This document shows, piece by piece, positions 48,553 through 60,452 of a stretch of DNA of 64,000 nt. Each line of letters opens with the position of its first letter. The first letter of the stretch is position 1. The translations under genes were made by a program, and so were the position numbers. The notes under the pieces were generated by a model. That model saw only the letters and a list, made by a program, of their open reading frames with translations. It was not told where the DNA came from and did not search any database. This DNA is from Solea solea (lineage: Eukaryota > Chordata > Actinopteri > Pleuronectiformes > Soleidae), in the NCBI RefSeq assembly GCF_958295425.1, contig NC_081142.1, positions 27,174,822-27,238,821 of the forward strand, written 5' to 3'.

Positions 48553-50268
48553 ACCTATGACAGTTGAAATTGTTCAATTTTGGTGAAAAACCGCGCTGAC
48601 GCGATGGCCTTTCAGCGTTTGGATACTACAGATGACGTCTGCCATTGTTGGGTGCACTTTGTCTGAGGAGACCAACTCTGTCCAAGAGTTCCATTTGAGC
48701 TGTGTAGCATTTGATCTTGATGCATAAATGATTTGTAACAGTTACAGTCACTTCCTGGTTTTAAGGCAAATATTCAGAAAACTCCTACAGTCGATGTCTG
48801 CAGAAGTTACCAAGACAATTTATCAAATTTAGCAGAGGCTGTGAACAGAGGGATGCAGCAGTGCTCTGCTGATGTGTTAAAACAGTGTTCAAATTCAAAT
48901 GCCTTGTTGAATCCCTACTAAACTACTAAAAGACGATGTAAACTCTTTTTTTTATCAATATCACGTAGTTTAATTGCTAATGTTAGCGTAAGAAGTCAAA
49001 ATCTCCCGTAAGTGACAACTGACAGGAATGTAAGGAGCTGGTTTATGGATTAGCGGAAGATGAAGTGACGCACCATGCATGCAGTCACACATTAATGTAT
49101 AAATTGGCATCTCCACCACATACATGTAAGTCGGCTGTATACAAAGAAGCTGATATAATTCAATTAGATTGTTGTATAGCTTCCATAACCACAACAAAAC
49201 TTTGATTACAGTCTCTTGTACATACAAATTCCGGTATTCAGCTTTATAGTGTATATATGCTATAATTCCTGCAGCCCATAAGTGATGACAAATTGAGACA
49301 TGTATGTTCTATAACCGCTTAGATATTGTTGAACATCCTTCACAGGAGCTTAACTGCATGCGTTCATTGTAATCTGTCTTAATTCCTCGACATAGTTATC
49401 ACTTCTTATTAAAACCTTTTTTCTTTATTTAAAGTATAAGATGAATCCTATTAAACAAATGACTTACAGGACACAGGATGTGAAAGGGACAAGACGAGCG
49501 CCGGGTGATTTACAAGACTAGTAATGTGATGCGTACGATCAGCAGTGACCAGCAGTGGAAGTCGACCTCTGCTCAGCCTAACACTCATTAAAAACAGGCA
49601 TGACGCTGCAGGGTGGAGGGTCACATTACAAGGTTGGAGATTATGCAGCTCCATCACTTTTAAATTGACAACACAAGTTACCCCAGATCTATAATTATAC
49701 TTCTCTTATCTGCTGTTACATCGGCTAATGATGGAGGAAACTTGAAGGCTTGTCTGGGTTCACTTTAATGAGTCCCCCTTCTTTTAAAGACCACAAAATG
49801 CCACCAATTTAAATCCTGCCAATGCTCTCCACTTCAAGTTGAGAAACACCCACAGAGAGGGAAAAAAACCCATCCCGTTGACCGGCAGTGTCAGCAGCAG
49901 TTAAGAAGCCAGCGTGAGCCCACTCATTCTCTGTGGCAGGGATCAGATTAGAATTCACGCAATGAAAAAGTTTCCTGGCACAAGATGATCACGGTGTCAC
50001 TTCAACCTTTAATCAAAATGAAAAATAGCAGCATGCAGAAAGAAGCGGGAACAATCCGGATGTTCTGGAGAGATTTTTCTAATGAATATAAATGACTCTA
50101 CTAAAGCTTTAAACCAAAAAAGGTAGAATGGAATAAGAATAACTGGAGAAACATCAATACAGCAATTTATCTTCATCCTGATACGATTATAGAAATGCTG
50201 GGGTAGTTCAGTGTGGCTGTATGAAGAACTGACACCGTCTGCACCAAGAACCTGTCTGAGACAAAAGC
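48553..50268. other. Non-coding stretch, no gene found
   Basis: No supported gene. The interval at 49780-50080 is complex sequence and may contain a conserved block. Confidence 0.45.
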
Positions 50269-50790
50269 CTCTTTTCCACTAGCACGGTACGGTGTACTAT
50301 ACGGTATTTTGCGTATCCATCAGTAATAGTACCTGGTACCTGGTACTTTTTAAGTACCTGCTCTGGCGAGGCTCCAAGCGAGCTGAGCTGATACTATGCG
50401 TGACGTCGTGTCACAGGAATGCCGAACAATGCTGAACTGTAGATCGGTTAAAAAGACTTAACAGTCCTGAAAACGTGGGTTCATCTCCAACAATGTCTAA
50501 AATCTCAGTATTTAACAGAGGAGTCTTAAGAGAGGTGTGTTTAGCGACTGCTGCTGTCTATGCTCCGGTCATGGAGGAAGTACTGATCTAATCGATATGA
50601 TTCTAATGATTCAGTTACACTGAAAATAACTGCTTTACAAGTCACTAGTTACTCGTTTGCATGTTGTTCATGTAAAATTAAGTCACGTGCAGCAGCCGTG
50701 CAGTCATGACTCCGCCCACATCGGGGAGGTACTATTTTGTAACGGAAACACAACCAAAGCTCGTAGAGGCGAGACGAGGCGAGCTGGGAA
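50269..50790 (+). mobile_element. GGTACC-type MITE, long form, about 520 bp
   Basis: It opens with CCTCTTTTCCACTAGCACGG and TACGGTGTACTATACGG, then CCATCAGTAATAGTACCTGG and TACCTGGTACTTTTTAAG. It ends with GGTACTATTTTGTAACGG and GAGGCGAGACGAGGCGAGCT. The usual right terminus (a GGAAAAGC-type end) has decayed to GGGAACATAAAACAC. A 22-bp core at 50424-50445 is identical, in reverse complement, to 57185-57206 in the other copy. No transposase is encoded. Confidence 0.7.
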
Positions 50791-52369
50791 CATAAAACAC
50801 ATGAAACAAAAACAGATTTTAGACATTTATAGACTCACATGATAAAATCTATACATCAGCTTAAGTCTACAACATCTGAAGAGAACATTTCCTGCTTTAC
50901 CTCGTTATTCGGTATTCTGGTTGTCAGAATAGACTTTAAAGTTCTGCTGCTCGTCCACAAATCACAAGATGATTTTGGTCCAGAATATACAGTATATAGA
51001 AGATATATTAAAATGTTATAAACCTTTACTGGACCATTATACTTCATGTTTTATTTTAGTTTTCTTATTGTTTCATTTCTCTTTTTTCTATTTTTCCGTT
51101 TTCATTTTTATAAGAATTGGGTTTTGTTCAAATTATAATGTTTCTATCTTTGAACTGTTATTTAGATACAGCTGCCTTGCTTTGCCTTACTTTACGACTC
51201 ACTGCGCATTATGACACCATGATATTGATAATATATTATGTATTATATATAGTATAGTATATATAATATTATATATTTATATTACAATCACCAATGACCA
51301 CAGTATTGTAGCAAACATAGTAATGAACATTATTTAAGAATATAAGAATACTCTGTTTTGTGTATTTGTTGTGTCTAATTGTATTAAAGCCAAATGATTT
51401 ATAATTGTATTAATTGATAAAGACACAAGAATAGTGATGACACCTTTATTTAGTCAGTTTTTCCACTTTGAAGAGTTTAAGAATGAATGAAACAAAAGCA
51501 GCTTTAGCCGACGAGGATCCTTTCATTACAGCTGAAGTTATTTTACCGCATCTAAGCATGATTAAACATTAGAAGAAACCACTCAAGTAGGCGTTTTAGC
51601 ATTAAACTGCAGTCACCCTGCCCACCCCCTCCCCTCTCCCCTCCCTGAAAACACATCAAAAAGAGGGGAGAGAAAAGAGCGACGCAGTCGTGCCACACAT
51701 GTGGTCAGAGGGTTTTAAAAAATTAGCAATGCTCAACTGGAACGGAAGTGTCTCTGCTGTGACCGCCGCAGCAGCGCTCCTCTAATCATATGTAACATCT
51801 ACCTTTGGAACATAGCAGAGGGAGTTTACAATGAGCTTAACCCCAACTTTTATATTGCACTCAGCAGGTTTTCTCCACCATGTTGGGCACTTTGAACACT
51901 ATTTTGTTATTCTGACTTCACTTGGTTTATTAATCCACATTTTTTCTACCTCAACAGGTCTTTGATGTTTTGTGGAATACACACCGGCCCCTTCAGTCGA
52001 GCCGACATTTGACGGGTCAAAACAAATTATAGCACAAGACATTTAATCTTAAAAAAAGAGTTCAGTTTTTTCCCTTTTTCCTCAGCATTTGCAGAAATAG
52101 AAACAAAAAACAAAGGTGGTGTAAATGTGAGTTTGATTTTGTGAGGTCATGGAAGGTGATTGGTTTTTGTAAGAGAGTGAGGGAATTAGAAAGTTCCCTC
52201 CCACTGGCAGCCACCATGATATGGCGCTTTTGGCCAAAGTCAGACTTTTCTGGAAAAACGTGGGAAGGGAAAGAACACGGGAGGTGGATGTGAATTTTAA
52301 CTGATCTCTTGGACATAATTCCTTGTCAATGGCCACCTCTGTCTGCCTCCATCAGCACTGATACAGACA
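50791..52369. other. Non-coding stretch, no gene found
   Basis: AT-rich, especially at about 51215-51290 where TATA words dominate. No gene is supported. Confidence 0.5.
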
Positions 52370-52690
52370 CAGGGTTTGATTGCTCAATATTCATCTCCAC
52401 TTTCTTCCCCCTCTGGAAAGGCACAATATGGCAGAGCTTAATTAAATTCTCTCAAAGGTGAAGCAGTGCGCACCATCTGCTGTGAGACAATCACATTTGT
52501 GTGCCTCTCTGAATAATCCCGTTACTCTATTAAAGTGCAAGTAAAGAGGAGTCTGGGTTGGAAATACAAAAGCAACTAATTACTCTGAAATCCTAAACTG
52601 CAGGGGAGCGCATCTCTAACCTTGGAGGACGATTTGATACATAACTGCACACAAGCGGCACGATCACGATTCAGGGAAGATACTTTTGAC
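52370..52690. promoter_or_regulatory. Candidate conserved non-coding element
   Basis: Complex, repeat-free sequence holds GATTGCTCAATATTCATCTC, GAGCTTAATTAAATTCTC and AAGCAACTAATTACTCTG. Several TAAT cores sit on a non-coding background. Inferred from motif content only. Confidence 0.35.
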
Positions 52691-53002
52691 TATAGAACAG
52701 GGTTATTTCATAGGATTTGGTGCATGTTCCAGCAGAATATCCACATGAAGCGTCAACATATTTATTGTGTTGATGGTGGGATATTTTAAAGGCATATATA
52801 AGGCATGGTGATCTGACCCAGCTGCTGATACAAATATAAAAGGCACATCTGAGGTAATGAAAAACAACTATTCACACAACAGGTACTCGTGCACGCATAA
52901 ACAAAAGAGGTCCAATTATTTTTTTCTTCCAAGTCTGCAAAACGAAAAGAACTTCACCAACATTTTACAGTGCACCTTTAATGTAGACATTCACAAGTCT
53001 AT

Positions 53003-53026
53003 CATATATATATATATATATATATA
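53003..53026 (+). repeat. (TA)n microsatellite
   Basis: About twelve TA units. Confidence 0.95.
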
Positions 53027-53320
53027 ACATTTATTTTATAGAACATGAATCATTCCAGAAACATCTACCTGTTATTGTGTTTAATTAAACCTCACTCACT
53101 GGTCAACGATCGACACACAGCGTCTGTATCTTTAACTTTAATGTTGTCATTATTTATCCGTTCATGTACGTTTTACTCGTCTTATTAACTGTGATATGTG
53201 CAGCTTTTATTTATGCATTGAAAGTTGCTCCACCACTCGACCCGAAAACAAACGTCCCCAAAGGAACAATAAAGTGAACAACCTCAGCTCATCTGATTTC
53301 TGCTAGTTTATAGCGAGACA

Positions 53321-53345
53321 ATTATTATTATTATTATTATTATTT
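53321..53345 (+). repeat. (ATT)n microsatellite
   Basis: Eight ATT units followed by a T tract. Confidence 0.95.
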
Positions 53346-55289
53346 TCTTTTTTTTTTTTAATATATGATGGACCACACATTGCAATCAAGGGCCTGCTGA
53401 ACTTGCCCTAAAGCCGGGTCATTATTTGATCTTTGTGCATCTTAATCTGATTATCTCATTGTGGAGGTAAACTTCAGACTCAATCTTGTTAGCAGCTGGC
53501 CGAGATGGATTACGACGGCCAGTGAGGTGGAAAATGAACTGAGCAGCTCAGCTTTGGCCTTGCTCTCTTTCAAGATGCTCGCCACCACTACTTCAGCTCC
53601 TTCTGCTTTTCTTTCTGCTGGCCCTTCAAACGAGATATTATCCTCAGGAGGAGTATTGGCACTCCCCCTCTCACTCCTCCTCCTTACTCCCCCTTTCTTT
53701 AACTAAGTGAGGACAATGGCCCAAAAAAGGGGAAAAGAAAAATCCTGACCTCTCTTATGCATTCAGATTTGCAGACATGCCGTGTTATGAGAAGATGGAA
53801 AAGTGGCTGAAACCTTAAAGCCACAAAAAGACCAGTCTTGTGTCCCTGAAAGACTGCAATTCTTAACACTTTGTGTTTCGGCCATTTTGACCCGAGACAT
53901 GTCGTTATAACCCGACAGGTCGAGAGAGGTATGCGCTCATCTTAAACGAAGACCTCTTTTTTTTTCTTTCTTTCTCCCTCCCTCCTCCTTAAATCATGCA
54001 AATTCCTCAGATGTGTGGTCCCGCTTAAGACACTCAGTTTTGCTTGTGGTCTTATTGCGGTATTGAGTGCCTTTACAGTGAATGCACACCACAGTCCACA
54101 GCACAAAAAGTCCCCCTAAAGGCTGAAAGGAGTTCAAAGCATTCAAAAGACAAAAAGGACTAAGCTGGGGGATTTTTTTATGTACACTGAAAAGAAGAAT
54201 AAAATATAAGTTCCCCCTTTTTTGGTGCCTGTTATGGCAGAGGCGCCCATATTAAAGCATTATGTTACGACATAAAGGGCGCCTGGATTTTTTTTTTCCC
54301 TCCGTGCACCATATGCAGAAAAAGAAGGGAACGGGAATAACGCAAAAAGGCATGAACATGCAGCGCTGAATGCTCTTTTTGACACACTATTGAGGGAACA
54401 AGGAATTCAAAAGAGGTTATATTCGATCAGGTTTTCTGCCTCAATAGGTTATAATCACTCCTAAAGTATTGAGCACTACACAGAGAAGAGAGCTTCTAAG
54501 GAGGCTAATCAGCAGGTTTTCTCCCTATTATCGTTTCCCATCTGAGGGTAACAGCGCACACAAGTGCCCCCTTCTATTGATTATCTGGACTGGAATTTAA
54601 ATATTAATACACTGCCTGGCTCTGCTTGGCACTCTCTCTAGAGCTGGGCTGCATGGCAAAGCACTCATTCCCCAGATTAAAACCCCCTCATTCCTGCTCT
54701 CCCTTCTTTAAAGCACAATCCTGCTCTTTTCAGCTGTAAGAAAAAAAAAAAAAAAAAAACTTCATTGGGGAAGATGAGAGGAGAAAGAGGCCAGAGAGCC
54801 GTGCCTCCGCAGCCAATTCAAAGACAACACTTTTCCTTCAGGCCTCGGTTTACCCGCTGCTGTCTGCCATGAAGAAACGCCAAGGAATAATGTCCAAGGA
54901 TTCACTTAGCACATAAATTCATTAAAATGAGGCGGTTTTAAAAGATGTCTGGTGACGTAAACAGAGGTCAAATATACGCGAGGGAACAAAGCCTGTTGAC
55001 ATCAGTAATGATGGAGCGACACAAACACAACAGCTCAATTACTATTACTATTACTAAACATTACTCATTACTGCTAACATTATTATCCTGATCCATCCTT
55101 CATCTCCAGCGTGTCTTTTTCTGAGGGTCACAGAAGGCGTTGGAACCAATCCTCGATGGTTGTTGGGCGAGAGTCATGATGTTACGGATTGTTGAAATAC
55201 ACTGGTTACATAGCCGTTCCTGTCTCTATCTTCTTCTCTCCTTTGCATTCTTCTTTTCACCCACCTCTCCTTCACTGAACCCTTCCCTT
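53346..55289. promoter_or_regulatory. Candidate regulatory stretch, densest at 54040-54740
   Basis: Between about 54040 and 54740 the sequence is complex and repeat-free, with TAGGTTATAATCACTCC, GAGGCTAATCAGCAGG, CTATTGATTATCTGGACTGG and TTTAAATATTAATACACTGC. It looks like a cluster of conserved enhancers and includes the palindrome at 54241-54284. An A19 tract at 54741-54759 ends the block. The 81-codon frame at 53461-53706 has no domain. Confidence 0.4.
54241..54284. other. Nested palindrome in a candidate enhancer
   Basis: The outer arms AGGCGCCC (54241-54248) and GGGCGCCT (54277-54284) are perfect complements. Inside them, TTATGT and ACATAA flank TACG as a second inverted repeat. The arrangement could form a cruciform or be a paired binding site. 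Confidence 0.8.
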
Positions 55290-55479
55290 CCCCGTCCTTT
55301 GTCTCCTCTCTCCTACCCCAACCTGTCGAGGCAGATGGCTCGAGGCTGGCTCGGTCACAGATTTCTTCCTCCACGGTTGCCAAGTGCTTGCTCATTGTGT
55401 TTTTGTTGAACATTTTTAAGGTTTAAGGTGTTAAGGTTATGAATTGGTGCTCCACAAATAAAACTGAATTGAATTGAAG
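55290..55479 (+). mobile_element. L2-like LINE 3' end
   Basis: CTCTCCTACCCCAACCTGTC, GAGGCAGATGGCTCGAGGCT, TTTCTTCCTCC, GGTTGCCAAGTGCTTGCTCA and AATTGGTGCTCCACAAATAA are followed by the short-unit tail GAATTGAATTGAA. This order is the well-known 3' untranslated end of L2-type LINEs in fish, in which CCAAGTGCTTGCTCATGG is a landmark. No ORF remains upstream, so it is a 5'-truncated insertion. The start is approximate. Confidence 0.75.
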
Positions 55480-56856
55480 CACAGAAGAAAAAACAAAGGC
55501 ACACTGAACAAGAGCAGTGGAAAAAAAAAAGTGTTGTCGAAAACAAATCTAGGTGAATCCACTAAAGTCTTTTTTATCATGTCAGGGTTTTATCCATATG
55601 AAAACACAGATTTAATTTCATTTTTTTAAAGGGTTCTCGAGTGGAGAAAGCTCAAAATGGCACCCTTAACCAATATGCATAATTACAATACTCATTATCC
55701 CACTTCTCTCTTGTGCTTGCCTTCGCTGTATTCGGTATCTTTGCCGCTGTCGTGTTTAGGCTGTTCACCTTTAGTTAGCTTTTCAGTCACCCTGGCTTGT
55801 CGGAAAACTTTTTCAAAGAAAAAGATTTTCTTCCGTTTCATGTGAACATGGCCTAAAAGGCAAGATGGATGGAAAATGTCAGCTGGATTTCAAGACATCT
55901 TCGTCAAGGACTTTAAACTTCATATTAACCAAAAAATATGATGATAATAATAATAATATTCTAGGAAAGTGCAATGTTAAAAATCCCAGTTTTATTTCCC
56001 CGTATGCCACCTTATTATTCACCTGCGTTTATTTTCATGGTTGGCATTATGAGTCAGAGTCGTCGCCCAAATCCTGAAGTCTAATCCTCGAGAGCCGAAT
56101 AATGAAGAGCTCAACCTGGAGCTCAAGACACACAGTTTAGCATGATGCTAAGTCCCGGTCTCATACAGTGAGAGCGATGTCCATTAATACACCTGCCTTC
56201 ATTTACATTCACACTGCTGAGGGGGAAAAAGTTGGACCCAAAGTCAGTCAGACTAAAGCTGGCTGCTAAGATACACATCTGTATGAGCTGTAAAAAAAGC
56301 ATGATCTCTGAAGAACATAAAGCTCAGGTCTGTGTCCGTCTGTGACTGTGATTGTTGTACATGCAATATTAATCCTTAGGTGCAGCCATGGGAATAATAC
56401 ACAACTCCTTATTTGGACATCCTGGGGGTGTGTGTTTATAGGTCTTCTTATGTGTTGTTGAGTGACAGTTAAGATTCATTTTACATCACATTTTTAGTCG
56501 TGATATAAAGTAGCTATTATTGGGCTGAAATCACAAAAAATAGACCTTTTTCTTTCCTTTTTGTTCATAAGTGAACTTTGAACTGTGACGTATTTTAAAA
56601 TTTTCACAAATTCAATCCGATTTTAAACATTTTGACTGTTTTTTTTTATCAGATTGCCTAGGCTGTGCTGAAAGAAGCATATAAGACACTCTATATTGCA
56701 CCTTCTTATAGCCTCTGTTTATACTGTGACAATAAACAATAAACTACACAATAACTACTAGTCAAAATGACTGCGTATTACATGTTTAGATCCACTTATA
56801 TCATCATGGATGTTAGCTATCATAGGATAAATAAACAGAATATGATGAGAGTATAT
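55480..56856. other. Non-coding stretch, no gene found
   Basis: A short (AAT)n patch lies at about 55943-55955. No supported gene. Confidence 0.5.
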
Positions 56857-57460
56857 GAGTTTGAATGTTCTCCCTGTGTGTGTGTGTGTGTGTGTGTGTG
56901 GATTGTCTCTGGGTACTCCAGTTTTCTCCCACAGTCCAAAAACATGCAGAGGTTAATTGGACTGTGTAAATTGACAGTAGGTGTGAATGTGAGAGTAAAT
57001 GTTGGTCCGGTTTGTCGCTGTATTGACGCTTTTCCGTTCTACAGTTCCAGCTGAGATCTCTACACTGCTCACCATCGCCGGCTTTCAGCAGTGCTGTCAC
57101 TAAACACACCAGACTTCTCTGTTAGAGATTAATAATTATTACAAATGTCACGCATGTTCTCAGGATTTTTACGTTGTTTTAACTGATCTACAGTTCAGCA
57201 TTGTTCAGTTTGATTCCTGTGTCGAATGTTACGCTCATGACTCCTTCAGTGACAACACTGTGTAGCAGATACCAGGTACCAGGTACTGTCCCTGATGGAA
57301 AAACAAGAAGAGTCGAGTCGATCAGAGCCAAGGCGTGCTAGAACTGTGTAATGGAAAAGCACCATGAGTTAGCCCTGGGAGGGACTGGCGACCTGGGATT
57401 GGCTCCAGCAGCCCTGTGGCCCTCATGTGGAGGATAAAGCGATAGACAATGAATGAATGG
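56857..57460 (+). mobile_element. LINE/SINE tail copy interrupted by a MITE
   Basis: The first part (56857-57027) reads GAGTTTGAATGTTCTCCCTG, a (GT)n run, TTTTCTCCCACAGTCCAAAA, GCAGAGGTTAATTGG and GTAGGTGTGAATGTGAG. The second part (57360-57460) resumes with GAGTTAGCCCTGGGAGGGAC, TGGCGACC, GGATTGGCTCCAGC and GGAGGATAAAGCGATAGACA, ending in ATGAATGAATGG. The two parts are collinear with the family order, so the 332 bp between them was inserted later. Its internal GT run at about 56877-56901 has expanded. Confidence 0.8.
57028..57359 (-). mobile_element. GGTACC-type MITE inserted in a LINE tail
   Basis: The left end GCTTTTCCGTTCTACAGTTC and the right end, read on the minus strand as GCTTTTCCATTACACAGTTC, form a 17 of 20 terminal inverted repeat. 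Inside, AGATACCAGGTACCAGGTAC and TGTCCCTGATGG match the reverse complement of the copy at 50269-50790. A 22-bp identity runs from 57185 to 57206. The element is shorter than the other copy. No convincing 8-bp target duplication remains. Confidence 0.8.
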
Positions 57461-58380
57461 AGATCAAATCAAATTGTACATCTCTCCTGCACTGGGAAAC
57501 AACCAGAAGACTAGGTGCACTTTTTTTATTCGGATCATGCTCGCGCACAAGCACGTCCCTCCGTTGTTCGTGTTTTACAAAGTTCTCTCCCTCCGGCACC
57601 GTGCTGAAGTTCCTCGTCCCTGCACATCCCGAACGTCAAAGCTCACCCGGCGCATTAGCAGAGCTTCTCTGATTAAACTGTCTCGGTGAGGTGAACACCT
57701 CTTCATACACCTCTGCCACATGATAATGTGACAGCATCTACGTTTCTTTTCTAAGGCTATTAATGCGGGAGCACAGAGGTCATTAGCATCGCTCCATGGT
57801 GTAGCATAAAGTAATCACCTCCTGAGATCTGTCTTGTGTGACTGCTGCACTGTCTGTCCTCCCCCTGTGGTTATTCCCTACACATGTAAGGTCAGTTAAT
57901 GATGGTGGACAGAGATATCTGACCAAGGGAGGTGCTCTGGCAGCTGATTATGCTCAGCACCCCCACACTTATTAATCAGCCAGGAGATGACAAGGCCGAC
58001 ACTGTTAAGGATTTTAAACCTTCCCCGCTGCTCGCCCAGGATTTTGCAACAAAAGCCAACTGACCATAAATTGGGACTGAGCAGGAAGGTGTGAAAATCG
58101 TTTTTTTTTTTCCCTGTCCCTGAAACAGTTCTGCCTTTTGGAGAGTCTAACGAACGCCTCGGCATACCAGAAGTCACAAGCAACACTTTGGGATTCATTT
58201 TCTGTACATTTGCAGCTGCTGTATCAGTAACCTGATACATGTGATTCGACTGAATGACTCCACAACTCGTGGTTTATACCCAACATTGTCACACAAAATG
58301 CAAAATAAATTGATCACATCAAGTTACAAACAATGCGTTCTCAGGGTTGTAGCACACGAGGTCACCTGCTCAGTGATATG
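57461..58380. other. Non-coding stretch, no gene found
   Basis: No supported gene. A T tract lies at about 58100-58111. Confidence 0.5.
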
Positions 58381-58497
58381 CATGAGGTGGCCTTCCTGAT
58401 GCGACAGTTATACCTTGCTCAGAAGCACCCTTGACCTGTTGGGATTTGAACCACCAGTCCTTCTGGTTACAAACCATGTTCCTGACTGCCCCGCCCC
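58381..58497 (-). mobile_element. tRNA-derived SINE head
   Basis: Read on the minus strand: GGGCGGGGCAGTCAGGAACA, TGGTTTGTAACCAGAAGG, then TGGTGGTTCAAATCCCAAC, which contains the pol III B box GGTTCAAATCC. It continues GGTGCTTCTGAGCAAGGTAT and GTCGCATCAGGAAGG. This is the order of a teleost tRNA SINE with its TTGAGCAAGGCAC block. The A box is diverged, so independent transcription is unlikely. The GCATCAGGAAGG part links to the fragment at 23648-23722. Confidence 0.7.
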
Positions 58498-59959
58498 ATT
58501 TCCTGGAGACTAGCGGTGGTAGAAAACTGCACTGTTCCTGGAGGAAGTCCATTGGCACCCACACATGTACAGCGCTGCACTCAAAGAATGAAAGTGAGAT
58601 TCTTTGCAGACTCCAGAGAAAAAGTTCCAAAATTCCAAATATGACTAATAAGAGGAAACTCCTGCACTCATACAATCACAAAAAAAATGACATTTCATAA
58701 GTCATTCAAAAATCTTGTTTCACCCTATCAGATTAAAGTGCTTGAGGTGTGATTTGTGCTGAAAGTGCAGAAGTGGAAATTGGGCATCTTTGGCGTCGTA
58801 TCGTTCACTTCCTCAAGTGTGCATGGTCTGAGCTTGGAGGGTGATATTGAATCAAAGCCGACAAATGCACCAGATCTGAAGCAAAAGTTGCTTTAAGCTC
58901 CTTCTAAGACGCCTGCAGCGTGACGCATTAACGTTCCTGTGGCTGCGAGGAGACGGAAACAAAAGGAGACAGCAGTGACAGTTTAAGCACAGATGACAAA
59001 CAAAAGACAACATCACACCAGGACCGTACATCACCACAGCTGATGTTTCTCCTTCACACAAATGGCATCCTCGTCATTTTTCTCTGAGATGTGTGAATGA
59101 TGTTTGCCACCATCCATCATAACGGGACATAATGGAGGTTGGGGAAGTCCGACACTCCGGGGAGCTCATTACTGGACCTATTAATCTGTTATTTGACCCC
59201 TGTGAGAAAAAAAAAAAAAAGAAGACCTTAATCCAAAGATAAAAACAACAAAAAGAACCCTCTCATGCATCCTGGGGATGCAGCTCTCCAATTCAAGACA
59301 ACAAAGGAGAGAAGTGAGAGCAAATAACGTCAGAAATTGGTTTGTTCTCCTTGTTAGATAAAAGCGAGCTCAGTTTTTCTTCATCTGACTGAGTGCTTTG
59401 AAAATGAATGTTAAATTATTGATGGTCAAAGAGAGAGGGAGAGAGAAATCTTAATGCTGCCGCTGACCGCAGAGCAAATATCAAATGAAGCAGAACCAAA
59501 ATCACCTTTGTTATGACTGAAGATGTAACCATAGGAGTATCAGCCGCTCTGCCTTTAAAGCCAGCGTCCTCCTGCCTTTTTCTCTGTGTGCATCCTCCCT
59601 TCAGGCCTGATTGTCTCCTTGTTAGTGGTCTGCTGTTGAGCTCAGCACTTTGCCAAGTCAAAAACAATGTCATGCCTTCCAGGCCTGTGTCTCTCTCTTT
59701 GTCCTTCTGCAAAGCTCCAGCACTGTACTTCATTAAATTTCCCTACATACCGAAGCAGACAACAGACAGAGATTGTTGGCAGCAGTTGCCATTCTCTATC
59801 GTTTATTACCTGAATCACATCATCAGTTTTTGAAGTGAGGTTGTCTAAGGTCTCTTATGCATCACTGTGTTACACACACGTCACTTTGCTCTGAGGGTGG
59901 GTTCAGTGAGAAGAGGAAAAAACGATTTTGAAGACTCCTGATCAAATCTATCAGCTCAG
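58498..59959. other. Non-coding stretch, no gene found
   Basis: A tracts occur at about 59207-59220. The frames at 59416-59833 on both strands are open but have no domain. Possible conserved sequence lies at about 59380-59860. Confidence 0.45.
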
Positions 59960-59980
59960 TTAAAGGTCCAGTGTGTAGCT
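59960..59980 (+). mobile_element. TTAA MITE terminus, AGGTCCAGTGTGTAG family
   Basis: TTAA at 59960-59963 is followed by AGGTCCAGTGTGTAG, the same terminus as at 14529 on the minus strand. I cannot follow the interior with confidence and see no partner terminus before the LINE tail at 60355, so the extent is unknown. Confidence 0.5.
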
Positions 59981-60354
59981 CTGAGGCCTGGGTCCTACTG
60001 TCCATGTCTGTGTGTGCAGAGGTTCGACATAAATGTTGTTATCCACACATTTTCCACTGCGGTCCAGGCAGGACAAAGTTGACCACAACTACAGTTTGAG
60101 ACAGTGGTCAAAAGAGACAAACGATGCTGAGGGACAGTGACAGCGTGGCGGTAAACGATGGTCTCGGAAGGATAACCCGCTGGTAGGGGTGTCTGCGTTG
60201 GCGCGTGCAGGGTTCACCATGGGAACGGGCCAATCACAAAACCTTTGTCTCATTTCAAGGTTTTACGACTGTAAACCGAGCTCCTCCCACCAGACGAGCG
60301 AGGACAGACACCGTCCTTACTCGATCTGTCATCAGAAGCCTGATTTGGTGACAA

Positions 60355-60452
60355 CTGTCCAGGGTGTACCCCGCCTATCGCCCGATGTAGCTGAGATTGG
60401 CACAGCACCCCCCGCGACCCTCTGGCAGAGGATAAAGCTGTAGATGATGACT
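60355..60452 (+). mobile_element. LINE/SINE 3'-tail copy (AATGAATG family), short
   Basis: ACTGTCCAGGGTGTACCCCG, CCTATCGCCCGATGTAGCTG, AGATTGGCACAGCACC and GCAGAGGATAAAGCTGTAGA followed by TGATGACTGA correspond to the last 100 bp or so of the family. It is a heavily 5'-truncated insertion. Confidence 0.7.

Noticed and set aside
58441..58497. Possible tRNA gene
   Set aside because: Only a B-box and a poor A box remain, and the cloverleaf cannot be completed. The downstream sequence is SINE body.
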